Part shown: positions 51,807 to 62,777 of the stretch, one piece after another
Position numbering within the stretch: the first letter of the stretch is position 1
Layout of the letters: every line of letters starts with the position of its first letter
Origin: Zarea fungicola
Taxonomy: Eukaryota; Ascomycota; Sordariomycetes; Hypocreales; Cordycipitaceae
Reading direction: 5' to 3'
DNA length: 64,000 nt
Assembly (NCBI GenBank): GCA_900169235.1
Contig: FWCC01000141.1
Location: 194,284 to 258,283, forward strand
Translations under genes and position numbers: made by a program
Notes under the pieces: generated by a model
Databases searched by the model: none
The model's input: only the letters and a program-made list of their open reading frames with translations
What the model was told of the DNA's origin: nothing

Positions 51807-54619
51807 AAAAGATAACAATGTTCAGCATGGAACGGGGCGATCAATCAGCTATCCTTTTACAATTAAATAACTAGCTCCTCGCTCCTAATGGCGTCTGTCC
51901 CACAAATAGTTCAACAATTAACCAACAAGGGAGGTAGCCCGCACGACGGTGGTGGGTGGTTGTTCTGTTCGACACCTATTATGACAGGTGATTAGTGGAA
52001 TAACTGCAACAAATCATATTGCCATATTTAGTGACCATTCTGTGGAGGGGTACCCTTTTGAGCACCACTCGAAGGACCTTGCGGGTATCAGCGCTGACGC
52101 GTCCTGTCTAGAGTGCAGCAGAACACAAGCAGGTCGAGGCACACTGTATTCACTGATATCTGACCGTCTTCGTCCGAACCTGACTGCGTTCCATTCTTCG
52201 CCTTCCAGTTCGTACGGAACTGTACAGAGTACAAAGAACACACTTGCTATTGCCAGAGGAAACTTGAAGAAACAACTACGGTGGGGCTGCCCGGCACTTA
52301 CACACCAGTGTGGATCAAGGCGCCGTCTTAGGTATTCTGCCTGGAAGGGCTGACTGGCCAACGAGATTGGCCAACCGGTTAAAAGAGTTGATTGGAAGTA
52401 GACCCTGGTCTGGGAGGAGCTGGTCATTAGGGAGCCCATGGGTATAGGTGCAAGAAAAGAGTTTCTACAACAAGTTATGTATAGACTAACAAATGCTAAT
52501 AGTCTATAGCCTATGTTGCATGCAAGACATTTCGCACGGAGCATAGAAGCGTATGAGAGGAATGCAGTGAGAGTAAATTCATCGCTATCTAACTCCTAAT
52601 ATAGCTAAGCGTGTGATCACTAGGGATCAAAGCTTTACTTGATGAGATTTAGGAAAGCCTGCAGGCTGCGGAGGGTTGCGACGTAGGAGCTCGTCGATGT
52701 TGAACTCTTCTGTGGGCTTGGGTTAATTCCGACCAAGGGTTGAGAGGGGGTGGTCTGGAGCGTGCGAAATAAAGCTGGTGGAAGGCTTGGCCGATGATTT
52801 GAATGCATGTGTGCTCTCCAGCTCTTCCCGTGTTTCTTGCTCTTGTAGCAGAGCGGCGTGTAAGTCCTGCTGAAACTTTTCAAGTGTAGCCTTAGAATCT
52901 CTGTAAGCCTGCGATGATCCGCAATGGGAACATATTCGGCCCTGGGGGTATGCGATGAGGTCAGTTTCCTTAGGCTTGTTAGATGGTGTGTTGAGAAACT
53001 GGGCGCCAGTTGGATTTTCCGTTCCGTAAAGTAGGGCGAGAGGGGTTAGGGCAGTCCAATCTTAGCAGAGAGAGTCGAAAGACAACACGCCTTGATGATA
53101 AAGCAATAGGTGCATTTGAGATTTGAGGGGTAGTACAGAACCGGCCTCTACAGCTGAGGGAAGCTGAACTTATCAAGTTTGGCTGTCTGTGTATTCGTGT
53201 ATTAGGATGTACCTGGAGGAGGAGGTGGCAAGATGTGATGAGAACCGCCCTATGACTTGCATAATTGAAACGCAGGCGAACGGACCGCGAGTGAAGAAGG
53301 GCCATGGCTTCGGTCGCGTTTTCGGCTTCATTCGGGTCTTTTAAGTAAGCGTCCCATATCTTCAACCCAATGGCCTTTTAATTTTCTTCTCATCATCGGG
53401 GGCCACCCAAAGCTGGTTGGGTGCATGAAGCCAAAGCGATTGATTTACCGTGCAATGGCACCTCTAATCGTTCTATGAGTAGTGAATTTGCAACTAGTGA
53501 CCTGCTGCACCAGTCCTACGCCGATTGCTCTATCGACTTTGACCGGATCATATCTAACGCAATGGCCCTATAATATGTAGCCACAACTGAACTAGTAATT
53601 AGATTAACTGTTTTATTAAGCTAAGTAACACCGGCCCATCATGACCATGTTCTCATCCGCATTGGTATACCTAAATCAGTTAGCTGGTGGAGGTCAGTGG
53701 AGTTCCGGGCGGCCCGACTACACGGCACATACACCACATGTAGGCACAAGAATTTGTTCGTCGAGCGGTTAGCGGGATCCTAGTCACTCTTACGAGATGA
53801 TGCCTCTGTTGGGAAGCGGTTCCCCTCGTCGTGGCCCTGCCGCGAACGGCCGAGGATCTACGAAACGAACCCCGAAACGATGTTGACGCGGCACGTAATG
53901 GATACCGAATCAACCAATTAAAGCCTAGAGGACTAAGGTATACGCTACCAAAAGACTAAGATGCTTACTATTCTGTCAGAACTGTCACCTTGGCCTTAAA
54001 AATAACCTTCTTTTTGAAGTCAAATTTAAGCCAACTCAGTATCTCCAACAACGTAAAAACAATCACCACTGTATCAATTTAACACGAAAAAGGCAGAAGA
54101 GCAATCGGTTCACCCGCCTAAACACCACTTTATGACGCTACTGAAATAAACTCTCCGCACCGCCACCACTCAAGCCAAGTATCGTCGCCAAGAATTCCCA
54201 TAGTATTCAATTTCATGCCCCTGCATGATACCTATCGGCCGGGCGTAGCAGTGTACGCCACTCATACTACTTAATTGAGGATCGAAACAAATGCCGCCCA
54301 CTAACTAATTATCCGGAGCGGTTCTAGAAGCGTCCTGGACCTATTTGTCAGACAATCACCGCTAACAGACATCATCAAACCGATACTCTTGGCTGTGAGA
54401 ACATCTGCCGCGTTACATGGTCTGACCAGCTAGGCAGTGGACCAGTGGATGGCGAGCTGAATATGCAATAATCAAAGACTTTTCAAAGCGTACTGTTAAA
54501 CTATAAAGTATATCAAATGCGCCGTTTCACTGTAAGAGCACTTAAAAAGCACAGCAGCACTTACAATTACATTTTCAAATTATACACACTCGTCTTTTAC
54601 TTAATCCTCTACCATCAGC
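51807..54619. other. 2.8-kb gene-poor region
   Basis: Several open frames occur, for example minus 52014..52544 and minus 52979..53365, without family motifs. The minus-strand segment near 52630-52900 encodes a helical, Glu/Gln-rich phrase (QQDLHAALLQEQETREELE) broken by stops; it may be a mobile-element or gene remnant. A tRNA-like A-box phrase lies near 53758. Otherwise nothing supported. Confidence 0.4.
54502..54508 (+). promoter_or_regulatory. Putative TATA box of the 54620 secreted-protein gene
   Basis: TATAAAG lies about 112 bp upstream of the start codon. Confidence 0.4.
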
Positions 54620-55745
54620 ATGAAGTGGCTCTCTCTCGCCGTAGTGCTGCTTGCTCGGCTCGGAACTGCGGCTCCAGCAGCATCAAGCGTCTATGTCCGC
54701 TTTGAGCTGATTAGGGAGTCTTCTGAAATATCGTTGACTATTGTCGACGCAGCTACCAAGAAAGCGCTTGGCAGGTCCTGCTCCGCCAAGCTTGACAGCG
54801 GAAAGTTCGCAAACTGGCCTGTTTCCATCAACCTGGATACCAGCGGACAAGGCAACATCACCTTGGGCACCAATACCCAGCCGATGGAATACAATCTGGA
54901 GCCAGCTGCTAGCGTATCCTGTGATAGCATCTCTGATGAGAAGGCAGTTTTCATTTCTTGTAAGGTTTCTGTGCCAGCAGGCGTAGATCTTACGCCTGCG
55001 GAGGATATTGAGACTAGTAAATGTCTCTCAGACGAACGTGCTTCTCTGGCCACGGTGGCGGATGCCATGGCCGCAGGAGGCAACGCCGACGGCCCCCCTA
55101 TTCATGCTCCCACTGGCAAGGTCGACGGCGCTGTAAACTCTACAGACATTGATATCAATGGCAAGAGGCAGACCAACCCATGCTCGCAGTGGACGCCAGA
55201 CGTGCGACGCATTGGCGACGGTGACCCATGGCAGCACCACCTCTATACGCAATTGAGTGTATGTGAATCCCCCCGCAAAGGAAACCCCTACCCTTCTCGT
55301 CCTCATACCGGTCATTAAAAGCTTAAAACGAATAAATGTACTAACACGCTCTTAGGAACCCACCACCTGCGATGGCAGGAACCCCTGCTCAGCCACCTTC
55401 ACCGAAAGCAGGGGCTGGTCCTTTGGCGCCAACATCAACGGCGCGGCGAAGTGGATCAGCGGCGGCTTCTCCGTGGCGTATAGCGTGACCTCGGGCAATT
55501 CCTACTCATGCAACGGCGGTGGAAGGGACACCGTCTGCGTTTGGTACGACCAGGCATTTACCGAATACAAGGTCGTCTCCGGCTCACGCAATGGGTGCGG
55601 GACGTTCTCGCCTAGCTTTAACACTAAGATCTCATCGCCTAATCAGAATAACCGCGGCGGAAAGATGTACTGTGTTTCAGGTGGACACTGTCGTGGCAAG
55701 AGTGATAGATACTGGCAGCTCTACACCCGCCGTGGCGGCCCCTAG
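54620..55745 (+). CDS. Secreted prepro-protein with Kex2-type site and Cys-rich C-terminal domain
   Basis: Two exons, 54620..55258 and 55356..55745, with a 97-nt intron containing TACTAAC. Product 342 residues. A signal peptide (SLAVVLLARLGTAAPA) precedes a ~165-residue beta-rich region with three Cys, then a likely Kex2 processing site INGKR before QTNPCSQW. The C-terminal ~160 residues contain eight Cys, starting CDGRNPCS, and a Gly/Ser/aromatic-rich core (RGWSFGANINGAAKWISGGF), with SYSCNGGGRDTVCVW and YCVSGGHC later. The architecture (pro-region plus dibasic site plus compact disulfide domain) is that of a maturing secreted effector or antimicrobial protein. I do not recognise the family, so activity is not claimed. 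Confidence 0.78.
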
Positions 55746-57940
55746 ATTTTTAGGCTCCCGTCGCAATGGTTCGGAGTGGTCTTTATTTCAGTTTGGGTCA
55801 TATACTCTCCCATCTAGGGTTGTAGATGGCTAAAAAACTAAGGATTGATTAAACCGTTTCGCTTGCCCTTAGCCTTCAGTTACCATCATCAGCAGTGTCT
55901 ACTGTTGTTACGACGTGGCAGTGGTTTATTTTTGTGGGAAACTTCCACTTTAACTTCTATTCTTATTTTATCTAAATATTCATAAATGATACATTTTTGC
56001 AACGCCGGCTCCGATTATTAGTCAGAGTTAAAGATGCCAACACATGCTAGACTACTGCTCGTCTCATATGCTATAGTACAAGATAGTTTCATGAGCAGAA
56101 GGGGATTATGATAGCAGCTTTACATGCAATAGGTATTATTTGATGAAAATGAGGAAATAATCTGGAAACCCAAAGTTTGGGGGCGGCACATGTAGGTGTT
56201 GATCACTGATACTGCTGTACTGGCTCACATCAGATCAAATATGGGGTTGAAAACTGATTTCTAGGCAAGTCTCTTGAACGTAGCAAAGCTTCTAGTATTT
56301 AATATGTAATTTTCGCTTCCTCGCGAGAGGAGGCGTACGAGGGAGAGGTCTGATTGACCAGAATCGCTGTATTACCCTACTTTTCAACACCACCACTTGT
56401 CACTGCTGGTCTACATCAAGAGGCTTACGCTGTACCTGCTATCACGTGCACACGCGCCGTTCCTGTATTTAGCCAGATTCCTACAGGCTCCCAATTGTAG
56501 ATCTTTGAGCTACGTCTTGTAAATAGAGCCTGCCCTGCCTGAACAGTGCCTATCCGTAGCAATAGATCTAACTCAACCTACCTGGATGCTCTCCGTCCTA
56601 CCTGCCGTCCTCTGACCCTGACACCACTTTTAGTAATAATTAACGCCTAGCCTAGCACATAATAAGAATTAATATTTATATAAATAGACCAAAACGAGGA
56701 ATTCCTTACAAAAACCTTAATAACCTATACCTAATACTAATTAGTACTATTAGGTATAAACTTAGTAAGGTAACTAAAAGAGATAAGAATTTTTCTTATT
56801 TTTTACTATAAGCTTATTATAGAAAAGTTTTCATACTAACTATTATACTAGGGTAGGAATACTACGTCTATTAACCTTAACCAAGTTAAGGTCATTATTA
56901 ATGAGAACAGCTAGGTACCAGGTAGGCTAGTAACTATACTGCCAACACACATAACTTCTAAATTTGTGATTTTAGGTAGGAGGGGTCCTAGGATGACTTA
57001 TATAAAGTGGATTGAGGCGTTATTTCTTTTCTATATGAGTTGATACTTAGATCAGTGATGAGGCACTCCATTTTGAACACTTGTTTTATATTTTCCTTGT
57101 TGCTTAGACGACCGTGATTTGACACATGCCTTGCTGGTCTACCTATGCTCCGCGCTATTTCTCGATACCTATTGCCTTGTGCACACATTGGCAGCACAAT
57201 GCCGATCATTCTGTAGTTCTTTGCTTTGGCAAGACGAACCAGAGGCGCGTCGGCAAACAAAAGATCAGCCAAAAAAATGATCGCCAAACAAAAAGAGGCA
57301 ATGTCTCTCGTGTTTCTGCTCACACAGAGCTGGTGGAAACGAGTCAACAACTTCATAACCAACTGCTCGGTTTTAGTGGCGATTATTTGCATCTTTTCCG
57401 AGAAATAATATAGAAGCATTAGGTGCACGTTTACACTAAAAGGTAAAAGTGCATTAATAGAATTTGGAGGTCCTTTACAGCAAAACTAAAAGAGCCTTTA
57501 ACCTAAAATAAATAAATTTTAGTAAATAATATTTAATTGGCCAAGATGCAAGCAAGTATTTATCTTTATTTTATCATTGTGCGCGAAATCACATTCAGGT
57601 CTACTATCTCTTTAAATTCGTGAACGCTACAAAGCTAAAAAGCGGTGTTTAAATGTAGATGGTTTATATCTGTGGTCGTATGTATTAGAAGTCGATCTAA
57701 ATCACTTGATATCCGACACGGTGCGTGATATCGGGTTACATGGTATGTCGTAGTGCGACAACTCGTTTAGGGTTTGGAGTTTCCAATTTTATATCTAAAT
57801 GCCATTGATACTCGCGATTGAAACCCGCCAGCGATCGGCCGAGCTTAAACTCCAGTAGAGAACTCCATACAACGATCGAGGCTTCCCACACCGCGTGATC
57901 CTCCACCTCAGCCCTGCTAGTCGGACGCGAATCGTTCGAG
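55746..57940. other. 2.2-kb gene-poor, partly AT-rich region
   Basis: The 56.64-56.92 kb part is very AT-rich with small palindromes, e.g. CCTTAAC-CAA-GTTAAGG at 56875-56891, and CCTAATA..TATTAGG near 56730. It looks like a RIP-decayed repeat. Open frames at 57.0-57.4 kb have no family motif. The right end is the 3' flank of the micro-exon gene. Confidence 0.45.
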
Positions 57941-59001
57941 TTACTGTAACAAGCCATCCATATCAACAATGTTATTCATAGCAGCTATGGCAGTCAAATA
58001 CTTACACACTATAATTATTAGCTACGTTAGCATACCACGGCGAGAGATTTGTTTCGACACAGGGCAAAGCACTTACCTCCTAGAGTCACAGGAATATATT
58101 AGCAATTTACAAGTTTGTCAAACATCTCCTATCAAGAAATAAATAGATAGATACTTACGCACTATAATAGTGAGTTGTGTTAGTACCCTTGAATCAATCG
58201 ACTGCTAAAGGTTGCGGTCTATACTTACAGTCTGCGGATATTGCATATGTAAATATTACGATTATATAGCTTTTATCGGTAATAAAAGGTCTAATACTTA
58301 CGCACTATAAGTACTATTGTATTAGCGACATTTCTAGTCTAATAATATTGGCCTTAATAGGAAAAATACTTACACACTGTATAACATTATATTAGGTCGT
58401 CAAATACAGGTGAGAGTTGTCATATATAATGGGAGAGGTACGTACACCAAACTAGTTGGTTTGTTAGCGACCCAGTGCTTAATTAACGTCGCAGTATAAT
58501 TGAAACTTACGCGAGGCTGAGCAGATGATTGATATTAGCATACCCAAAGTCATGGCCGGATAGACATATGGATAGCTTACATTCTAAAATGCCGAAATAT
58601 ATAAATGCATTGCCAGTGGGAGCCGCGTCGTAACAGATGGCAGAAAAACTTACACACTGTCAAAAAAAACCCATTCATGTATAAGCTTCTATATCCTATT
58701 AATCATAGTCAAGTACAACCTACGTCCTGTTTGTTTCACTTAGCAGAGTATTCATACAGATGACAGGATTCTTACTCACACACTGTTGCAGTGGATATTA
58801 GCTAATCAAGCATCACGCCAATTCTTGCAATAAATTAAGTACAAACCATCTAATTAGCAACACAGTTAAAACCTCGTAAATAGCGAGCACAAATCAGTAA
58901 CCAGTACTTACGCGAGCTTCTAGAGGATCAAACCACTTGTTCACCGGGCTGGCTGCAACCACAGCCACGAGAACGGTCATGATCATTATTTCAAACTTCA
59001 T
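57941..59001 (-). CDS. Micro-exon gene encoding a small secreted cysteine-rich peptide precursor
   Basis: Exon 1 (58912..59001, 30 codons) encodes a signal peptide (IMIMTVLVAVVAASP) and a short spacer ending DPLEAR. It is followed by thirteen 3- or 6-nt exons, each AG|codon|GT: 58847-58849 M, 58780-58782 C, 58724-58726 D, 58654-58656 C, 58581-58583 N, 58511-58516 PR, 58446-58451 FG, 58374-58376 C, 58302-58304 C, 58229-58231 T, 58159-58161 C, 58077-58079 E, 58006-58008 C. The final exon starts with TAA at 57941-57943. The fourteen introns are 53-79 nt, all phase 0. Nine of thirteen micro-exon donors are exact GTAAGT or GTGAGT; most introns carry CTAAC/CTAAT 10-30 nt before AG. The 45-residue product ends in a 15-residue tail with Cys pattern CxCx5CCxCxC. 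No family recognised. The first micro-exon (M, donor GTTTGT) is the weakest. Without RNA data the splicing is inferred, but the regularity is hard to explain by chance. Confidence 0.75.
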
Positions 59002-59186
59002 TTTGGTCGTTGATAGAGGTTCTGTCGCTGTCAGGCGTATTGAAGTGATTAAATCAATGTTACATATCAATAGAGCCTCCAACAAGCGTCTTAAGTAGCT
59101 TATACAATAACCAATACCCCGCCTCAGCGCTGATCAAGGCACTACTACCTGCTATTTGCAGTTAGATAATTCGTGTATTTTTTGCA

Positions 59187-59198
59187 TATATTTATATA
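59187..59198 (-). promoter_or_regulatory. Putative TATA box of the micro-exon gene
   Basis: On the minus strand TATATAAATATA lies about 186 bp upstream of the start codon at 59001. Confidence 0.35.
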
Positions 59199-60594
59199 CG
59201 AGCTACCGGAAACCTCAAGCTGACCCGGCTACAACGGCACTCGTCTCAAACTTCGGGCTGACTTGGGCACGAAGGCTCTCTAAACGTATGCAGGCCTTCT
59301 CGGATCTCCACTACTAGTAGGAAATAGATTGTCAATGTTATCAAAGCTGAAATGCGGGGGTTCTCTGGATGCTGGTATGGCGCTAGCGTGACCTGCCATA
59401 GGTGGCTATTGCTCGAATGGTCAGACACATAGTCCCATTCTAGTAGCTCGTACGGGAGAATGAAACATCTAGGTGTCATCTCCTTGTATAAACCACACAA
59501 GTCTCCATATTTGCATCGCGAAACATTTCGGGAACTCGGCCAGCAGTTCACCTTTTGAAATTGTACCAATCTCGGCCCGAGCCAAACCATAAACGTAGTC
59601 TGTGCCTTACATCCATAACTTCTGCAGACGTTCCAATGACAACCGATTGTGTAGCGTCACTAAAGTCCAGAAGTATTTATATAACACAACATACAATGTC
59701 TTGCCCGCTTTCTGTAATTGTGTAATAAGAAATTGATGCGCACCTCTGGGTAGACCAGTCTATGTTTAGTCAGTCTTAGTCGTCGAGCGGTCAAAATTAC
59801 CCGACCCAGTCGTCAGGTGAACCTGCTCTCGCTTGGATACATAAATCGATCGATATGCTAGTGGGGGAGCTAGATAAATCAAAACAGCGAGCAAAGACAT
59901 AGGTTTACGCCGACCAATTACGTTCTTCTGTTCTGCCTCAGCTCGCTTGGGCATTCGACGGGGTCTCAGTGGCGGGCAACCCCGGAGCGGCAGCCCGATC
60001 ATCGGGCTGTGGGCCTAGCACCTACCCGGCAATAGTAGCAAGCCACAAGTTTCAATACAAAAATGAGTGATAGTGGTTTATTTATACAGCCCTTTACTTA
60101 ACCCTTTTACAGCATATCTTATGCATTATTTATATAAGTAAAAGGATAGGATAACTAATCAGAGAAGGCCATGGTTTCCTAAGAGCCCTAGTCTTAACTG
60201 TTACCACTCTGGCGCTTGTCAGCTTTCGGAAAGGACGGTTATGCCGGCCACGACTGCACTCACGGGTCGGTCGACTTTACGCCGATTGATACTGTTGCGT
60301 TGCATTACATGCCTACATTGGGTCTCTCGTAAGTATTAAAACTGAAACTTAGAGTCGAAGGGGATCCTTCGCTTTCACGTGGCCACAGGTTCCATATAAT
60401 CGCTGCATCGACCACATGAAAGGAGATGCTGACAGGCTGGACACATTCGATCCTTGCAATTCAACCTAGGATGTCGCAAATGTGCATCGTCGAACCGAAA
60501 CTGGTGCTTCGTATAGATTCCATGTCTTTTAGTTATAGAATCTTACATTTATTATAAATAGCTTCGCCATTTCTTCTTGACAGACAATACTTGT

Positions 60595-60601
60595 CTATAA
60601 A
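60595..60601 (+). promoter_or_regulatory. Putative TATA box of the 60740 gene
   Basis: TATAAAG lies about 140 bp upstream of the start codon. Confidence 0.35.
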
Positions 60602-60739
60602 GTCCCTCCAATCCTCCCAGACAAGGAACCTCTCTAGCAATAAAAGCAACATTATTTCAAGAATATTCTCGAAGCAAACCTTGTAAGTTTACCTCTGCGG
60701 CATGTTATGTAAGACCATGCTGACTCCTGTCGCAGCATC

Positions 60740-60997
60740 ATGCAATTCTCTCTCGTCAACATGGCCACTACCCTCCTTTGGCTCTCTGCTACAGTTGAGG
60801 CGTCCAAGTGCTTTTGTAATGGAGGCACTGCCATCTCGAAGCAGGCTTGTGATAGAATTGGAAAGGACTACGGTTGTTTTGGGTGTGGCTATGCCGGATG
60901 CTGCGTTTTTCCAGGCCCCGATCATGATGCATTCGTCAATGCGTGCAATGACTTGGGTACCGGCTTCCAAGGATGCGGCGAATGTGCCGAGTGTTGA
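60740..60997 (+). CDS. Small secreted cysteine-rich protein (85 aa, 11 Cys)
   Basis: Intronless 85-residue frame with a signal peptide (MATTLLWLSATVEA, cleavage before SKCF). The mature ~64 residues have 11 Cys: CFC, C, C-x2-C, CC, C, C-x2-C-x2-C. Core motif FGCGYAGCCVFPG and a C-terminal CGECAEC. The spacing resembles fungal secreted CFEM- or Avr-type small proteins only in general density; I cannot assign a family. An odd Cys count suggests one free thiol or dimer. The start could be either of two Met codons (1 or 8). An antisense frame over the same DNA is a shadow. Candidate effector. Confidence 0.75.
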   Translation: MQFSLVNMATTLLWLSATVEASKCFCNGGTAISKQACDRIGKDYGCFGCGYAGCCVFPGPDHDAFVNACNDLGTGFQGCGECAEC

Positions 60998-61128
60998 GAT
61001 ATCGGCAACCTGCAATGCAGATTTTATATTATACTTATTAAAGATAAGTCCTTTTACACTTAACTAAATAGGTCTTATAGTAAGTTTTAATTAATTTCTC
61101 TTCTTTAATGCTAAGGATATAGTACTGT

Positions 61129-61148
61129 CGCTGCCTCTAATGGCAGCG
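61129..61148. repeat. 7-bp hairpin
   Basis: CGCTGCC - TCTAAT - GGCAGCG, a perfect 7-bp stem. Confidence 0.6.
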
Positions 61149-61220
61149 CAGCAAATGCGGCTTTCTGATTAGTTAGAATGGGGAGTAGCCCTACATAATC
61201 TAGGCACCCTCTCTATAAGG

Positions 61221-61244
61221 AAGTGATCATCGCTATGATCACTT
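61221..61244. repeat. 10-bp perfect hairpin
   Basis: AAGTGATCAT - CGCT - ATGATCACTT, 10-bp perfect stem with a 4-nt loop, flanked by further imperfect pairing (CTAT/ATAG). Confidence 0.75.
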
Positions 61245-61322
61245 AGATAGCTTCAGACATCAACAATCAATACAGCATTGAGCAAATGACCTAGGTTCAC
61301 CATTCCTAAAGGAATCCAACAA

Positions 61323-61412
61323 GTACTTACTTATAATAATGGCTTAATCGATGTAAGCCGTAGTTAGGGTATGCTCTAAAGCAAGTTATTAGATTATATT
61401 AAATAGTATACT
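61323..61412 (-). repeat. Dispersed AT-rich repeat, copy B
   Basis: Reverse-complement match of 44313-44399, 17 kb away. See copy A for shared blocks. Confidence 0.6.
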
Positions 61413-62021
61413 TATAAGTATTATTAAGAGATTAACTGTTAATAGAAGAACTATTTATTAGATTAATTATTTTATAAGGTATTTATATAAAAATCTTTTA
61501 TATATATAATTATCAACACCTATATAACCCAGAATGTGGAAGTTCCAGGGTCCACAAGGTAAGCTCAGAGTACCAAGTCAGCCACTTATGGGAGATGAGG
61601 AAAATGCAGAGACCCCACTCTAGTTTGTAGAGTCATCTCAAATCGAAGCCTATTTAAGCAGGTGCAGCCGACGGAACCTTTTACGGGAAGTGGAGAGGAT
61701 TTAGACGGTGCTTTACCGTAGTCTCTAGCAATCTGGCCCAAGCTCTTGAGCCTTTGCCGACGTCAGATAGAGATAATTGTATTACAGAATTACAAACCCC
61801 GCTCGAAATTCAGCCGCCCAACCAACCGGGACATGGCCTGGTTGTCTTCATTCGCATGCAGTTGGCCTTCCTTATTTGAAATAGCACGCCTGATCCACTA
61901 AATCGTAGAATGACCACCGGCGCCACGTATAAAATCGGTCATTTCTTTTCTCTGCTCTGGGAATCTAGTCCTCTGCATCGCTTGTTGCCCCTCTCGTTAA
62001 TATCAAACAAACCAGTCAATT

Positions 62022-62777
62022 ATGGGCACGCAAGCCATGGAAGTGCCATCGCAAGTCGTCCAACGCCTGAGCATTCGTTGGCTTCCTGACGAGCCGTTTG
62101 AAGATACTGCTACCGTTGCCCTCAACGTTGGGGGCTATTTTATCGACTTGCGTGTGACGATTGCAGATCAATCAATCCAATGGAGTCAAGCGGGAGAAAG
62201 AATTATATTGAAACAAGATCCTTGTAAGTCTGCCACCCAGTCGTATCGGAATAGTGATTCGTGGTCACGTACGTCGTGCTGACCTCTCTTCTCAGTCACT
62301 GTCCGTTGGACACACATCATAGACTCCCTAGGCCTTACCGAGCCTGACGAGGCTCAAATCAAAAAGCTCCCGAATGGAGATGAACTCGAGAGCGGCGTCA
62401 CGCCAGCGCCGCATAAGGACAACATCCCGACCGCCTTTGAAGAGGTGTGGAGAGATGTCACTACCAAGAAAACCCAATCTGAGCTGTCATGGATTCTTCA
62501 GAGCACTGATGGGAATACTTTTATTGGAAAGGTTGGCAACATCTACGTCACAAATCGGAAGAGTGTTACAGGCTTTGCGGCACGGAGGGAGGATCGAGTT
62601 GATGCTACGGGTAATGATACGTGGAAGATTACCTTCCAGTCTGAGAATGGCACAGCGCTTCCAAGTGCGACACAGGCTGTTGCCGCCATTGACTCGCCAG
62701 GGCAGAGCTGGACCAATGGCCAAAATGTAGATATTGCTGGTGTGAACTATATATTCAGGGCAGTTAGCTCGAGTTGA
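62022..62777 (+). CDS. HRI1-family protein
   Basis: Two exons, 62022..62223 and 62296..62777, with a 72-nt intron; the junction reads KQDP-F-TVRWTHIID. Product 227 residues. It shows the HRI1 pattern of two similar beta-rich halves: RLSIRWLPDEPFEDTATVAL, YFIDLRV, a WSQAG strand, TVRWTHIIDSL, then the second half with AFEEVWRDV, SWILQSTDGNTFIGKVGNIY and WTNGQNVDIAGVNY. HRI1 of budding yeast is a lipocalin-like cytosolic/nuclear protein found with the casein kinase Hrr25; its function is unclear. Filamentous fungi have several divergent copies, often in accessory regions. Some features differ from the yeast protein, so orthology is not claimed. Confidence 0.8.

Larger units (their letters stand above)
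59002..60739. other. 1.7-kb intergenic region between two secreted-protein genes
   Basis: Divergent promoter space. A minus-strand open frame of 114 codons at 59246..59590 has no recognised domain. No splice-signal clusters like those of the micro-exon gene are seen here. Confidence 0.45.
60998..62021. other. Intergenic, repeat-derived and AT-rich
   Basis: Contains two hairpins and the second copy of the dispersed repeat (listed separately). The right end is the promoter of the HRI1-like gene, with TATAAAAT at 61928-61935. No coding frame supported. Confidence 0.5.

Noticed and set aside
52014..52544. 176-codon minus-strand frame
   Set aside because: No motif, odd composition, no splice-linked neighbours; probably chance, though a decayed element cannot be excluded.
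53745..53830. Possible tRNA near 53758
   Set aside because: An A-box-like phrase exists but I cannot fold a cloverleaf with a credible anticodon arm and T arm.
57736..57969. Minus-strand frame at the end of the micro-exon gene
   Set aside because: Considered as a coding last exon, but the only good acceptor (TTACAG at 57944-57949) is followed directly by TAA in the required phase, so this DNA is more likely 3' UTR.
57941..58911. Tandem repeat or CRISPR-like array suggested by the regular ACTTAC(A/G)CACT motif
   Set aside because: The regular motif is the reverse complement of the splice donor plus a Cys codon and acceptor; the intervening 53-79 nt are unrelated in sequence, and arrays of this kind do not occur in fungal nuclear genomes.
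59246..59590. 114-codon minus-strand frame
   Set aside because: Looks protein-like in places, but no recognised domain, start context or expression hint; left unannotated.
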